44,454 nt of DNA from positions 1 through 44,454 of the forward strand of contig NZ_LGHL01000241.1 of assembly GCF_001908205.1 (NCBI RefSeq). The letters are read 5' to 3'. Positions 35,465 to 44,219 of this stretch are shown piece by piece. This DNA comes from Bradyrhizobium sp. NAS80.1 (GTDB taxonomy: Bacteria; Pseudomonadota; Alphaproteobacteria; Rhizobiales; Xanthobacteraceae). Position 1 is the stretch's first letter. Each line of letters starts with the position of its first letter. Position numbers and translations under genes: made by a program. The notes under the pieces were generated by a model. It saw nothing but the letters and a program-made list of their open reading frames with translations, was not told the origin of the DNA and ran no database searches.

Positions 35465-35553
35465 TTCTGCGCAGCAACAATCGACGTTGCGTGTTGTGGC
35501 ACGTTGGGTTTGGCGGATTTTTTTTGGCGCGAGGTTGACGTCCTAACTCGGAT

Positions 35554-36273
35554 TCATCTGAAGACCACCAGTTGAAGCCCGGCAAAGCCGAGGACGGCAG
35601 CGAGAATGTAGCGCGTTGTTGCTTGCGAGAGCCATCGCAGGCCAATCATAGTTCCGATCATGGCGCCGGCGAGTGCACCCAAGGCATACAGCCAAGTTTG
35701 GCTTGATGGTGCCTGCCCCGCGTGAAGCGCACCAACCAATCCAACAGCAGAGTTTCCCACGATGAATGGCGCGGAAAGCGCAGCGGTCTGTTTGGGTGAT
35801 GCCCAGCGCGTCCTAACCAGAACGGGAGCCAGGAAAACGCCGCCGCCGACACCCGTTAGCCCGGAGATGAAACCGACGCCTGCGCCCGTGGATATCGCAG
35901 CCCAGAGCGGAGTAGTGCGGTCTGATGCGTCCCGGTTGCTCCGTCCGATGATCAGGAAGACAGCGGCGACCAGGAGCACGATCCCCGTCACCGCGTTGTA
36001 GATGTTTTCGGCTAGAACAATGGATGCGCCGACCAGGGTGGTTGGCAGAGAGGCGATCAGAAGCGGGTTCAGCTTTGCCCAATCGATATGGCTGCCGCGA
36101 TTGAACAGCCACGTGGAATAGGTGGCCGCGACGATGTTCAGCAACAAAGCGGTCGGCCGCATCTCATTTGGAGGAAACGAGGCAAAAGCCATCAAGGCAA
36201 GAAACGCCGTTCCTCCAGCCTGACCTACTGTTGAGTAGAGAAGCGAAACAATAGCGAAGCACGCCGTCAGCAT
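35554..36273 (-). CDS. TauE/SafE-family membrane permease
   Basis: A 239-residue protein with about eight hydrophobic helices, matching the sulfite exporter TauE/SafE family: helix 1 with LYSTVGQAGGTAFLALMAF, and the repeat-half motif STGAGVGFISGLTGVGGGVFL. Family members export sulfite, sulfoacetate or other organosulfur anions, and some are metal-linked. ATG 36273 comes 3 nt after the stop of the Spy-like gene, so the two are translationally coupled. Codon use is a little less GC-rich than in neighbours, which may point to later acquisition. The substrate is unknown. Confidence 0.85.
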   Translation of the reverse strand: MLTACFAIVSLLYSTVGQAGGTAFLALMAFASFPPNEMRPTALLLNIVAATYSTWLFNRGSHIDWAKLNPLLIASLPTTLVGASIVLAENIYNAVTGIVLLVAAVFLIIGRSNRDASDRTTPLWAAISTGAGVGFISGLTGVGGGVFLAPVLVRTRWASPKQTAALSAPFIVGNSAVGLVGALHAGQAPSSQTWLYALGALAGAMIGTMIGLRWLSQATTRYILAAVLGFAGLQLVVFR

Positions 36274-36276
36274 TGT

Positions 36277-36819
36277 CTAGTGATGGTGCTTGTGTCCTTC
36301 GGAGCTATCAGTGCGCTGGTAACCTCGCAGCTCCGCGTAGCGCTGCATTTGGCTCTGGTTGAGCAAAGACGCAGTCGACAGATGATACTTGAGGTGGCTC
36401 TCGCGGAGCTGTCCCTGAGTTTCGGCAATCGCAGCGGTGGCCGCCTTGAGCGACTCCGATGTTACAGCGCGGGCGGAGAAAAGACGGTCCAACTCCGCTT
36501 CTTGCTCGACGAGCTTGTTACCCAGCGGGACCGTCTCTTGCTTCATCGCATCGAAGAGCCGCTGAACCTGGACGCGTTGATCCGGGGTCAAGTCGAGGCG
36601 ATCGCCAAGCTCGAGAACGTGACTGGGACCGGGATATCCATTGAGTTCGGCGGCAAGAGCCAGGCCCATACCGCGTCCGGCGCGAAGATCGTCGATCTGC
36701 TGGTGAGACAGCGCCTTGATCGAGCGCTGCTCAAGGCCAGCATAGGGCTGCCCGGACTGCGCACTGGCAGCATTGCACGTGACGACGAGTGTTGCCGCAA
36801 GCAGAAGGAGGCGTCTCAT
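36277..36819 (-). CDS. Spy/CpxP-like periplasmic protein with His-rich tail
   Basis: A 180-residue secreted protein: Sec signal peptide (MRRLLLLAATLVVTCNAASAQ, cleavage near ASA-Q), then a helical region with LDLTPDQRVQVQRLF, the LTxxQ motif of Spy/CpxP and periplasmic metal-sensor proteins. The C-terminus ends GHKHHH, a probable metal-binding tail. The family includes chaperone-like and heavy-metal responsive proteins. ATG 36819 gives the proper signal peptide; the longer frame to 36978 runs over the divergent gene's promoter. It is followed after 3 nt by the TauE/SafE permease gene. The pair may respond to metal or envelope stress (inference). Confidence 0.78.
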   Translation of the reverse strand: MRRLLLLAATLVVTCNAASAQSGQPYAGLEQRSIKALSHQQIDDLRAGRGMGLALAAELNGYPGPSHVLELGDRLDLTPDQRVQVQRLFDAMKQETVPLGNKLVEQEAELDRLFSARAVTSESLKAATAAIAETQGQLRESHLKYHLSTASLLNQSQMQRYAELRGYQRTDSSEGHKHHH

Positions 36820-36952
36820 GAGTCTGGTCCGTGAAATCAGCCCGGCTCGTCGATCGATCTCCACCGGTGCTCTCAAAGTACATATCTTGCTGGATGGTTC
36901 ACCCCATGGCAACAAGATTGCCGCGATCCAGCAACCGAACATGGAGCAGGCA

Positions 36953-37411
36953 ATGGCCCCGTTGCCACTTGCGAACACCGAGATAGTGCAATTCTTCCAC
37001 GAGTGGATGGAAACTTTCGCGGGCTATGTCCGCGAGGTCGACTACGCCTCGGCGCGGCCGCTCTTCCACCCGGATGTGCTGGCCTTCGGCACGCATAACG
37101 ATGTCATCCCGGGCCTCGATCAATGGGTCTCGACGCAATGGGACAACGTCTGGCCAAAGACGAGCGACTTCCGCTTCGTCCTCGATCAGACCTCTGTCCT
37201 GGCGTCTCCCGATGGCACGATGGCGACGGTTATCGCGCCGTGGACGAGCACGGGCTACCATCCCGATGGCAGCGCGTTTCCGCGCCCGGGCCGGGCCACC
37301 ATGGTGTTTCTGGGGAATGCCGATGGCTGGCTGTGTGTGCATTCGCATATGTCACTCAACCGTGGTGTGCCGCAGGCTAGTCACGCCAATCGCCAGGTGA
37401 AGGCGTGGTAG
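36953..37411 (+). CDS. NTF2-like (SnoaL/DUF4440-type) protein
   Basis: A small cone-shaped NTF2-like fold protein, 152 residues. Seen: an N-terminal helix IVQFFHEWMETFAGYVREVDY, then SARPLFHPDVLAFGTHNDVIPG and WVSTQWDNVWPKTSDFRF, and the strand WLCVHSHMSLNRG near the end. The family includes enzymes (ketosteroid isomerase-like) and ligand-binding proteins; the function here is unknown. ATG 36953 is chosen because GGAG lies 6 nt upstream; ATG 36941 would add four residues with no ribosome-binding site. It is divergent from the Spy-like gene and followed by the MHS transporter gene after 165 nt. Confidence 0.72.
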   Translation: MAPLPLANTEIVQFFHEWMETFAGYVREVDYASARPLFHPDVLAFGTHNDVIPGLDQWVSTQWDNVWPKTSDFRFVLDQTSVLASPDGTMATVIAPWTSTGYHPDGSAFPRPGRATMVFLGNADGWLCVHSHMSLNRGVPQASHANRQVKAW

Positions 37412-37506
37412 AGCGGGCTCGCACGTCAACTTAGCCTCCGGCACCTGCTGACCGACGAAAGTTCTATGCGCCATTTGCGGTTTGCAGGAACCCTCTGGCG
37501 CGCAAG

Positions 37507-37547
37507 TTGGTTTGTAACCAAACGACTCGGTCAGGGTTCAAACCGAG
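37507..37547. promoter_or_regulatory. Two inverted repeats before MHS transporter gene
   Basis: TTGGTT-TGT-AACCAA (37507-37521) is a perfect 15-nt palindrome, and CTCGGT...ACCGAG (37526-37531, 37542-37547) follows at once. Both lie within 70 nt of the MFS start. The first has the form of a small repressor operator; the regulator is unknown. Confidence 0.45.
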
Positions 37548-37576
37548 GGGGGGGCGCGTCAGAAGGAGACGCTCCC

Positions 37577-38917
37577 ATGACAACGCTCGGCCTCGACGCC
37601 GCCCAACTGCCCCCATCCGAGCATCAGATCCAGCTTCGCCGCGCCGTCATCGCCTCTACGGTGGGGACTGCGATCGAATGGTATGATTTCTTCCTCTACA
37701 GCACGGTTACGGGCCTGGTCTTCGCCAAGCTGTTCTTCCCGAATTCCGACCCTTGGGTCGGCACGCTCGAGGCATTTGCCATCTATGCGGTGGGCTTCGT
37801 TGCGCGTCCGATCGGTGCGGCGATTTTCGGACACTACGGCGATCGCATCGGCCGAAAATCGACGCTGATTGCGACGTTGCTGCTGATGGGACTGGCGACG
37901 GCGGCGGTGGCCGTGGTGCCGACCTATTCGCGCATCGGCATATGGGGCGCGGTGATCCTGACCGTGCTGCGCTTCATCCAGGGTGTTGGCGTCGGCGGCG
38001 AATGGGGCGGCTCGGTGCTGATGTCGATGGAATGGGCGCGCAACGACCGGTCCCGCGGGTTGATCGCGTCCTGGCCGCAATTCGGCGTGCCCTGCGGCCT
38101 GTTCCTTGCCAACCTCGCCGTGCTGGCATTCAGCCAGATGGCGGGCGACCGGTTCCTGGCCTGGGGCTGGCGCATACCGTTCGCGCTTAGCCTGATCCTG
38201 GTCGTCGTCGGTCTCTACATCCGGCTCGGCATCCTGGAAACACCGGTGTTCTCCAAATTGCTGGCCGAGCGCCGGCTCGACCGCACGCCGATGCTGACGG
38301 TGATCAAGCAGCATCCGAAGGAAATCCTGCTCTCGGCCTTCGCGCGCATGGCCGAGCAGGCACCGTTCTACATTTTCACCGCGTTCGTCTTTTCCTACGG
38401 CATCGGCACGCTGCACCTCTCGCGCGACTTCCTGCTGACAGCGGTGTTGTCGGCCGCGGTGCTGTCATTCGTGACGATTCCGGTTTGCGGTCATCTGTCC
38501 GATCAGATCGGCCGCAAGAACATGTACATGGCCGGCGCGGTCGTCACCGGCATCTTCGGCTTCATCTACTACGCGATGCTCGATACTGGATCAGAGGTGG
38601 TCGTCTTCCTCGCGATCTTCCTGTCGCTGATCCCGCACGACATGATGTACGGTCCGCAAGCAGCCCTGATCGCCGAGAGCTTCACCGGACGTCTTCGCTA
38701 CAGTGGCGCGTCGCTCGGCTATCAGTTTGCATCCGTGATCGCGGGTGGCCCCGCGCCGTTGATCGCAGCATGGCTATTTGGCAGGTACGGGTCAGCGACT
38801 GCCATTGCTGTCTATATCGCAGCGTGCTCCGTCATCTCGCTGGTCGCGACCGCGCTGATGACCGACTACACCGGCAAGGATATTAATGCCGTGGGCGCGC
38901 ATGGTTCGCACGCCTGA
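37577..38917 (+). CDS. MHS-family MFS transporter (metabolite:H+ symporter)
   Basis: Major facilitator permease of 446 residues with 12 helices. Diagnostic for the MHS group (ShiA, ProP, KgtP): GTAIEWYDFFLYSTVTGLVF in helix 1, AIYAVGFVARPIGAAIFGHY, then GDRIGRKSTLIATLLLMG, and RFIQGVGVGGEWGGSVLM. Such proteins import organic acids, betaines or shikimate with protons. ATG 37577 lies behind AGAAGGAGA. It is followed by a strong terminator. The substrate cannot be read from the sequence. Two inverted repeats precede it and may be regulatory. Confidence 0.92.
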   Translation: MTTLGLDAAQLPPSEHQIQLRRAVIASTVGTAIEWYDFFLYSTVTGLVFAKLFFPNSDPWVGTLEAFAIYAVGFVARPIGAAIFGHYGDRIGRKSTLIATLLLMGLATAAVAVVPTYSRIGIWGAVILTVLRFIQGVGVGGEWGGSVLMSMEWARNDRSRGLIASWPQFGVPCGLFLANLAVLAFSQMAGDRFLAWGWRIPFALSLILVVVGLYIRLGILETPVFSKLLAERRLDRTPMLTVIKQHPKEILLSAFARMAEQAPFYIFTAFVFSYGIGTLHLSRDFLLTAVLSAAVLSFVTIPVCGHLSDQIGRKNMYMAGAVVTGIFGFIYYAMLDTGSEVVVFLAIFLSLIPHDMMYGPQAALIAESFTGRLRYSGASLGYQFASVIAGGPAPLIAAWLFGRYGSATAIAVYIAACSVISLVATALMTDYTGKDINAVGAHGSHA

Positions 38918-38946
38918 GGCTGACTTCGGGAAAGCCGTTCACACGA

Positions 38947-38977
38947 AAAAGCCCCGGACGCTGCGTCCGGGGCTTTT
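38947..38977. terminator. Bidirectional intrinsic terminator
   Basis: A 14-bp perfect stem AAAAGCCCCGGACG/CGTCCGGGGCTTTT with a 3-nt loop, between convergent genes; the A/T ends give a U-run on both strands. Confidence 0.9.
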
Positions 38978-39001
38978 GCAGTTCCAGTTCTGATCGCGAG
39001 C

Positions 39002-39703
39002 CTATTCCGGCTGGCCGATCGAGACCTTCAGCGTGCCGACACCGTCGACGCCGCATTCGAGCTTGTCGCCCGGTTGGAGCTGCGACACGCCGGCAGGTGT
39101 GCCCGTCATGATGATATCGCCGGCGGCGAGTTTCACCTGCTGGGAGAGTTGCCAGATGATTTCAGGCACGTTCCAGATCAGCTCGGTGAGGTCGCCCTTC
39201 TGCGCTTCCTTGCCGTTGACGGTAAGCCAGATCTTGCCCTTGGAGGGATGGCCGATCTTCGATGCCGGCTGCAACGCGGAGCAGGGGGCGGAGCCGTCGA
39301 ACGACTTGCCGATCTCCCAGGGGCGCTCCTTCTTGCGCGAGGCGATCTGGAGGTCGCGGCGGGTGAGGTCGATGCCGACGGCGTAGCCGTAGACATGGTC
39401 GAGCGCCTTGTCGGCGGGGATGTTGAGGCCGCCGCTCTTCATCGCGACGACCAGCTCGACCTCGTGATGCAGGTCCTTGGTCAGCGGCGGGTAGGGAATG
39501 GTGGCGCCATCGGGCACCAGCATGTCGGCATGCTTGGCGAAGAAGAACGGCGGAGCGCGCTCGTCATTGCCCATCTCGCGGATGTGCTCGAGGTAGTTGC
39601 GGCCGACGCACCAGATGCGGCGCACCGGATAGCGGCCGCTCTCGCCGACGACGGGAAGCGAAGCCTGGGGCGGAAGCGGGATGACGTAGGAGGCGGCGTT
39701 CAT
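39002..39703 (-). CDS. Fumarylacetoacetate hydrolase family protein, probable fumarylpyruvate hydrolase
   Basis: A 233-residue enzyme that would cleave a C-C bond in a fumaryl-acyl compound. Seen: IWCVGRNYLEHIREMG, the metal and catalytic region TKDLHHEVELVVAM with the Glu ligands, YGYAVGIDLTRRDLQ, EIGKSFDGSAP and GDIIMTGTPAGVSQ. The sequence resembles fumarylpyruvate hydrolase of the gentisate pathway (NagK type), but no gentisate dioxygenase or isomerase is nearby, so the exact substrate is uncertain. ATG 39703 is used; the longer frame to 39763 overlaps the next gene's end. Its neighbour upstream is the ABC exporter gene, 46 nt away on the same strand. Confidence 0.8.
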   Translation of the reverse strand: MNAASYVIPLPPQASLPVVGESGRYPVRRIWCVGRNYLEHIREMGNDERAPPFFFAKHADMLVPDGATIPYPPLTKDLHHEVELVVAMKSGGLNIPADKALDHVYGYAVGIDLTRRDLQIASRKKERPWEIGKSFDGSAPCSALQPASKIGHPSKGKIWLTVNGKEAQKGDLTELIWNVPEIIWQLSQQVKLAAGDIIMTGTPAGVSQLQPGDKLECGVDGVGTLKVSIGQPE

Positions 39704-39749
39704 GAAGCGGTCTCGCTGCTCTTGAGGTGACCTTGGGGTGAGATGAATG

Positions 39750-41558
39750 CTATGCGGTTGCACTGATCGGCGCCAGCCCCAAGGGGCCAGTGTCGTGATG
39801 TTGCAGCCGGAAGAAGGAGGCGTAGCGGCCGCCGCGGCGAAGCAGCTCGTCGTGCCGGCCTTGCTCGACGATCTCGCCGCCCTCGACCACCAGGATCGCG
39901 TCGGCGTGCATGATGGTGTGCAGGCGATGCGCGATCACAATGGTGGTGCGGTTCTGGCAGAGATGCTCGATCGCCTCCTGCACCTGCCTCTCGGACTCCG
40001 AGTCGAGTGCGGCGGTGGCTTCGTCGAGCAGGATGATCGGCGCGTTCTTGATCAGCGCGCGTGCCACCGCGATGCGCTGGCGCTGGCCGCCCGAGAGCTG
40101 CGTGCCGTGCTCGCCGACCGGCGTGTCGTAGCCGAGCGGAAAGCCCATGATGAAATCATGCGCGCAGGCCGCCTTCGCCGCCTCGATGATCTCGTCCTCG
40201 CTCGCGCCCGGTCGGCCGAAGGCGATGTTGTTGCGGATGGTGTCGCGGAACAAATAGACGTCCTGGCCGACATAGGCGGTCTGCGCCCGCAGCGACTTGC
40301 GCGAGATCGCGTTGATCGACTGGCCGTCGATCACGATGTCGCCCTGCGTCACCTCGTAGAAGCGCAAGAGCAGCGCCAGCACCGTTGATTTGCCGCCGCC
40401 GGACGGGCCGACCAGCGCGGTGACCTTGCCGGGTTCGGCGACGAAGCTCATGCGGTTGAGCACGGTCTCGCCAGTGCGATAGGAGAAGCTGACGTCGCGC
40501 AGCTCGATGCGGGCGTCGGACAGTTTCAGCGCCGGCTTGTCGTCGTCGGTGTGCTCGCTTGCCGGGCTGTCGACGACCTCGAGGAGCATGCGCGCGCCGA
40601 CGAGCTGGCTGTTCAGGTCGATGTTGAGCCGCGCCAGCCGCTTGGCCGGCTCGGTCGCCATCAGGAACGCGGTCATGAAGGAGAAGAACGCGCCGGGCGT
40701 GGCGTTGAGCGCGACCACGCTGTAGCCGCCATAGAGCAAACAGCCGGCGACGGCGAAGCCGCCGAGCATTTCCATCAACGGGTTGGAGCGGTTGGCGACA
40801 CGGGCCATCTTGTTGGCATTGCGTTCGACGATCGCGATATTCTCGTCGATGCGGCTCTGCATCGTGTCTTCGAGCGTGAACGCCTTGACCGTGCGGATGC
40901 CCTGCAGCGACTCCTGCATCGTCTCCAGGATGTCGGCGGTGCCGGTGAACTGGTTGTAGGCGAGGCCCTTGATGCGCTTGACCAGCTTGCGCAGCACAAG
41001 CATCGCCGGCGGCACCACGACGAGGCCGATGAATGACATCAGCGGGTCCTGCCAGACCATCACGCCGATCATGGCGAGCAGCATCAACAGGTCGCGCCCG
41101 ATGGCGTTGACCAGCATGTTGAGGACGTCGGTGATGGATTTGGCGCCGGCCGTCAGGCGCGCCAGGAATTCAGACGAATGCCGCTCGGAGAAGAAGCCGA
41201 CGCTCTCGCTCATCAGCTTGGCGAAGAGCTGGCGCTGGTTGGTGGCGAGAATGGCGTTGCTGATCTTGGTCAGGATCACCATGTGGCCGTAAGTCGCCAC
41301 GCCCTTGATGAACAGCAGCACGACCGTGACGCCCGACAGCATCGCGATGCCCGGGATGTTCTTGTCGACATAGGCCTGGTTGATGACCTGGCCGAGCACG
41401 TAGGTCGCGCATGCGGTTGCGCCGGCAGCGACCGCCATCAGCGCGAAGGCAACGAGGTAGCGCCGCCAGTAGACGACCCCCTGTTCCATGACCAGGCGGC
41501 GAATCAGGATCGCTGCTGCATAGGGATCGTCGGTAATTTTCTTTGGAAACTGGGCCAT
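39750..41558 (-). CDS. MsbA-like ABC exporter (transmembrane-ATPase fusion)
   Basis: A 602-residue half-transporter that works as a homodimer: six transmembrane helices in residues about 30-320, then a nucleotide-binding domain. Seen: Walker A GPSGGGKST, Q-loop VGQDVYLFRDT, signature LSGGQRQRIAVARAL, Walker B IILLDEATAALDS and switch His in IVIAHRLHTI. The general form matches MsbA and other lipid or polysaccharide exporters; rhizobial homologues near galE and LPS genes fit a role in envelope lipid export. ATG 41558 opens MAQFPKK; the longer frame lacks homology. It has no separate accessory subunits. The cargo is inferred, not proven. Confidence 0.87.
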   Translation of the reverse strand: MAQFPKKITDDPYAAAILIRRLVMEQGVVYWRRYLVAFALMAVAAGATACATYVLGQVINQAYVDKNIPGIAMLSGVTVVLLFIKGVATYGHMVILTKISNAILATNQRQLFAKLMSESVGFFSERHSSEFLARLTAGAKSITDVLNMLVNAIGRDLLMLLAMIGVMVWQDPLMSFIGLVVVPPAMLVLRKLVKRIKGLAYNQFTGTADILETMQESLQGIRTVKAFTLEDTMQSRIDENIAIVERNANKMARVANRSNPLMEMLGGFAVAGCLLYGGYSVVALNATPGAFFSFMTAFLMATEPAKRLARLNIDLNSQLVGARMLLEVVDSPASEHTDDDKPALKLSDARIELRDVSFSYRTGETVLNRMSFVAEPGKVTALVGPSGGGKSTVLALLLRFYEVTQGDIVIDGQSINAISRKSLRAQTAYVGQDVYLFRDTIRNNIAFGRPGASEDEIIEAAKAACAHDFIMGFPLGYDTPVGEHGTQLSGGQRQRIAVARALIKNAPIILLDEATAALDSESERQVQEAIEHLCQNRTTIVIAHRLHTIMHADAILVVEGGEIVEQGRHDELLRRGGRYASFFRLQHHDTGPLGLAPISATA

Positions 41559-41622
41559 CCGTAGTCCATTGACGGCACAGGAAAAAGCCTGCCCGCGCGT
41601 CAGGGATCGAAAGGCCTCTGTG

Positions 41623-41662
41623 CCCGCTAAAGCGGGGCTTTTCAAGCCCAATTAAGGGCTTG
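41623..41662 (-). terminator. Paired hairpins after galE
   Basis: Two hairpins lie 14-54 nt beyond the galE stop: CAAGCCC-AATTAA-GGGCTTG (41643-41662) and CCCGCT-AA-AGCGGG (41623-41636). Neither has a T-run on the galE-coding strand, so termination would be weak or factor-dependent. Confidence 0.4.
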
Positions 41663-41676
41663 CGCCGGGACGGAAT

Positions 41677-42690
41677 CTAGGCCGAGACGGCGTGGCGGAG
41701 TTCGCCATGGCGCTCGCGGAACAGCTTCTCCTCCCACGCCAGGGCGTGGGAGGCGATGGTCTCGAGGTCGTCGTATTGCGGTTTCCAATCGAGCAGGCGG
41801 CGGATTCGGCTGGTGTCGGCGACCATGGTCATGATGTCACCGGGCCGGCGCGGCGCGTATTGCACCGCGAAACTGCGCCCCGAAACCCGGCGCACCGCGT
41901 CGATGGTTTCAAGCACCGAATAGCCGCGGCCGTAGCCGCAATTCAGCGTCGTCGAGGCGCCGCCATTGCGCAAATAAGCCAGCGCCGAGCGATGGGCCTG
42001 CGACAGGTCCGTGACGTGGATGAAGTCGCGAATGCAGCTGCCGTCCTGCGTCGGGTAGTCGGTGCCGAACACGTCGATCTTGGCGCGCTGGCCTGTTGCA
42101 GCCTCGACCGCGATCTTGAGCAGATGCGTGGCGCCGACGGTGGCAAGGCCGATGCGCGCCTGCGGGTCCGCGCCGGCGACGTTGAAGTAGCGCAGCACGA
42201 CATATCGCATGCCGTAGGCGGAGGCGACGTCGTGCAGCATGATCTCGGTCATCAGCTTCGACGAGCCATAGGGCGACAGCGGCCGCGTCGGCGCATGCTC
42301 GGGCACCGGCACCTGGTCCGGATTGCCGTAGACGGCGGCGGTCGAGGAGAAGATGAAGCGGTTGATGCCGCGCTTCACTGCGACGTTGAGCAGGTTGCGC
42401 GCGGTCATGAAGTTGTTGCGGTAGTAGCCGAGCGGATCGCGCATCGAATCCGGGACGACGACCGAGCCGGCGAAATGGATGATGCTCTCGATATTGTGCT
42501 GGGCGATCACGCCCTCGACCAGGTTCTCGTCGCCGGCATCGCCAATGAACAGTGGCACGCCTTCCGGCAAATAGGCTGAAGAACCGGTGGAGAGATCGTC
42601 GATCACCACGACGTCCTCGCCGGCTTCCGCCAGCGCCAGGACCGTGTGACTTCCGATATAACCGGCGCCGCCGGTGACTAGCACAGTCAT
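41677..42690 (-). CDS. galE: UDP-glucose 4-epimerase
   Basis: Interconverts UDP-glucose and UDP-galactose for polysaccharide and LPS synthesis; 337 residues as usual. Seen: NAD-binding VTGGAGYIGSHTVLAL, DDLSTG, the active site FSSTAAVYG (Ser/Thr) and SPYGSSKLMTE (Tyr and Lys), and the C-terminal substrate region RDFIHVTDLSQAHRSAL. ATG 42690 behind GGTGAGA; a GTG nine bases upstream would add three residues. It is divergent from the lpsB-like gene, with 125 nt between, supporting a joint role in LPS. Some family members act on N-acetylated sugars; the sequence alone does not exclude this. Confidence 0.92.
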   Translation of the reverse strand: MTVLVTGGAGYIGSHTVLALAEAGEDVVVIDDLSTGSSAYLPEGVPLFIGDAGDENLVEGVIAQHNIESIIHFAGSVVVPDSMRDPLGYYRNNFMTARNLLNVAVKRGINRFIFSSTAAVYGNPDQVPVPEHAPTRPLSPYGSSKLMTEIMLHDVASAYGMRYVVLRYFNVAGADPQARIGLATVGATHLLKIAVEAATGQRAKIDVFGTDYPTQDGSCIRDFIHVTDLSQAHRSALAYLRNGGASTTLNCGYGRGYSVLETIDAVRRVSGRSFAVQYAPRRPGDIMTMVADTSRIRRLLDWKPQYDDLETIASHALAWEEKLFRERHGELRHAVSA

Positions 42691-42815
42691 TGATCTCACC
42701 CGTCTTCGATCAACACGATGCTAACGGTTGCGCGGTGAAGAGGGGGTTTCGGCAGCCCTGAACTGGCCACTATGCTTAATGTTGCGTATAGGAGGCCTGC
42801 TAAACGGAGCATGAC

Positions 42816-43853
42816 GTGGCGAATTCCCCGGACGATCTGCAGGTGATCGTGCCAAATCTGCACAGGCGCTATTCCGGGGTCACCGCGACCAACCGGATGG
42901 TGGCGCCGCGGCTGGCAAGGCTGTTTCGGGCTGCGTGGTTCGGCTCGGATGCGCCGGAGGGGATCGCGCGCCTGAGCGCCGCTGATGTCCTGAAACTATG
43001 GCGTCGCAAGGCGCCGCTGATCTGGCACGCGCGCCGCAACAACGAGATGATCGCAGGCGTGTTGTTGCGCGCGCTTGGCTGGCCGCTCAGGCTCGTGTTC
43101 ACCTCGGCGGGGCAGCGGCATCACAGCTGGATCACGCGCTGGCTGATCCGGCGCATGGACGCGATTATCGCGACCTCTGACATCTCGGCCTCGTTTCTCA
43201 AAGTGAAGGCGACGGTGATCCCGCATGGTGTCGACACCGACGTCTATGCGCCGCCGATCGATCGCGCCGCGGCTTTTGCCGAGAGTGGTTTGCCAGGCCG
43301 CTACGCGATCGGCTGCTTCGGCCGCGTGCGGGCGCAGAAGGGCACCGATGTCTTCGTCGATGCGATGTGCCGATTGCTGCCGCGCTATCCGGATTTCACC
43401 GCCGTCATCGTCGGTCAGGTTACGCCGGAGCAGACTCCCTTTGCCAACGACCTGAAGAAGCGCATCGAGGCGGCGGGCCTGCAATCGCGCATCGTCATCA
43501 CCGGCGAGCTGCCGATCGAAGCGGTGCAGCGCTGGTATCAGCGGCTGACCATCTACGCCTTCACCTCACGCAATGAGGGTTTTGGCCTGACGCTGATCGA
43601 GGCAATGGCGGCCGGCAGCGCGCTCGTCGCCGCGCGCGCCGGCGCGGCCGAGCTCGTGGTCGAGGATGGCGTGACCGGCGTGCTGATTCCGACAGGGGAT
43701 GCCGATGCGCTGGCTGCGGCGCTGGAGCCGCTGATGCGTGATGTGGCTGCCGCAACCGCGATGGGCGAGCGGGGGCGGGAGCGGGTGCTCGAACGTTTCA
43801 GCCTGGATGCGGAGGCGGCACGGATCGGGGACGTCTACCGTCCGCTGCTCTGA
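42816..43853 (+). CDS. lpsB: LPS core mannosyltransferase, LpsB/LpcC-like (GT4)
   Basis: A 345-residue GT4-family glycosyltransferase. It closely resembles rhizobial LpsB/LpcC, which adds mannose to the Kdo of the LPS core from GDP-mannose. Features recalled from that group and seen here: NLHRRYSGVTATNRMVAP near the start, IWHARRNNEMIAG, LIRRMDAIIATSDISASF, IPHGVDTDVYAPP and GCFGRVRAQKGTDVFVDAM. The donor-site EX7E motif is EGFGLTLIE. The start is GTG 42816 with GGAG 6 nt upstream; an out-of-frame ATG lies at 42811. GDP-mannose is also the substrate of gmd at the window's left end. It is cytoplasmic, at the inner membrane. Confidence 0.82.
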   Translation: MANSPDDLQVIVPNLHRRYSGVTATNRMVAPRLARLFRAAWFGSDAPEGIARLSAADVLKLWRRKAPLIWHARRNNEMIAGVLLRALGWPLRLVFTSAGQRHHSWITRWLIRRMDAIIATSDISASFLKVKATVIPHGVDTDVYAPPIDRAAAFAESGLPGRYAIGCFGRVRAQKGTDVFVDAMCRLLPRYPDFTAVIVGQVTPEQTPFANDLKKRIEAAGLQSRIVITGELPIEAVQRWYQRLTIYAFTSRNEGFGLTLIEAMAAGSALVAARAGAAELVVEDGVTGVLIPTGDADALAAALEPLMRDVAAATAMGERGRERVLERFSLDAEAARIGDVYRPLL

Positions 43854-44219
43854 TCGGCCGCTTTCGCGACCGCAAACAAAAATCTCGAAAAACAACCCCA
43901 TGCAAAGTAGCCGGGGGCAGTTGGATCAATGACTTACCTGTCAGCGCGATCCTTCTGGTTTTGCGAACGTTGACACGTCGGGCAAAACACCGGCACGATG
44001 TCATCATCGGCTGTCCCATAGACGTCGATTTTCCGCGGCAAAGCGGAAGTCACCGGGCTTGACCTTGATCGGCGGCTTGTGGACCCCAAAGCCGCCGTTA
44101 ACGAAAGAGCGGAGCTTGCCCGCTCCGTCGGGCGATCAGACCTCGACTCGTTCCGCGATGAGAAGCGCGTCGTCCACGTCGCTAGCCAAATATCAAGCGG
44201 TACTCCCAAGTGTCATGTT
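43854..44219. other. Repeat-like intergenic DNA, possibly decayed coding sequence
   Basis: About 365 bp without a supported gene. The stretch from about 43890 (AACAACCCCATGCAAAGTAG) to 43998 (CGTCGGGCAAAACACCGG) resembles an intergenic sequence I recall recurring in Bradyrhizobium. From about 44020 to 44180 the minus strand carries short frames broken by stops (for example DVDDALLIAERVEV followed by stop), perhaps remains of a mobile-element gene; I cannot name it. No intact frame with good codon use is present. Confidence 0.4.
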
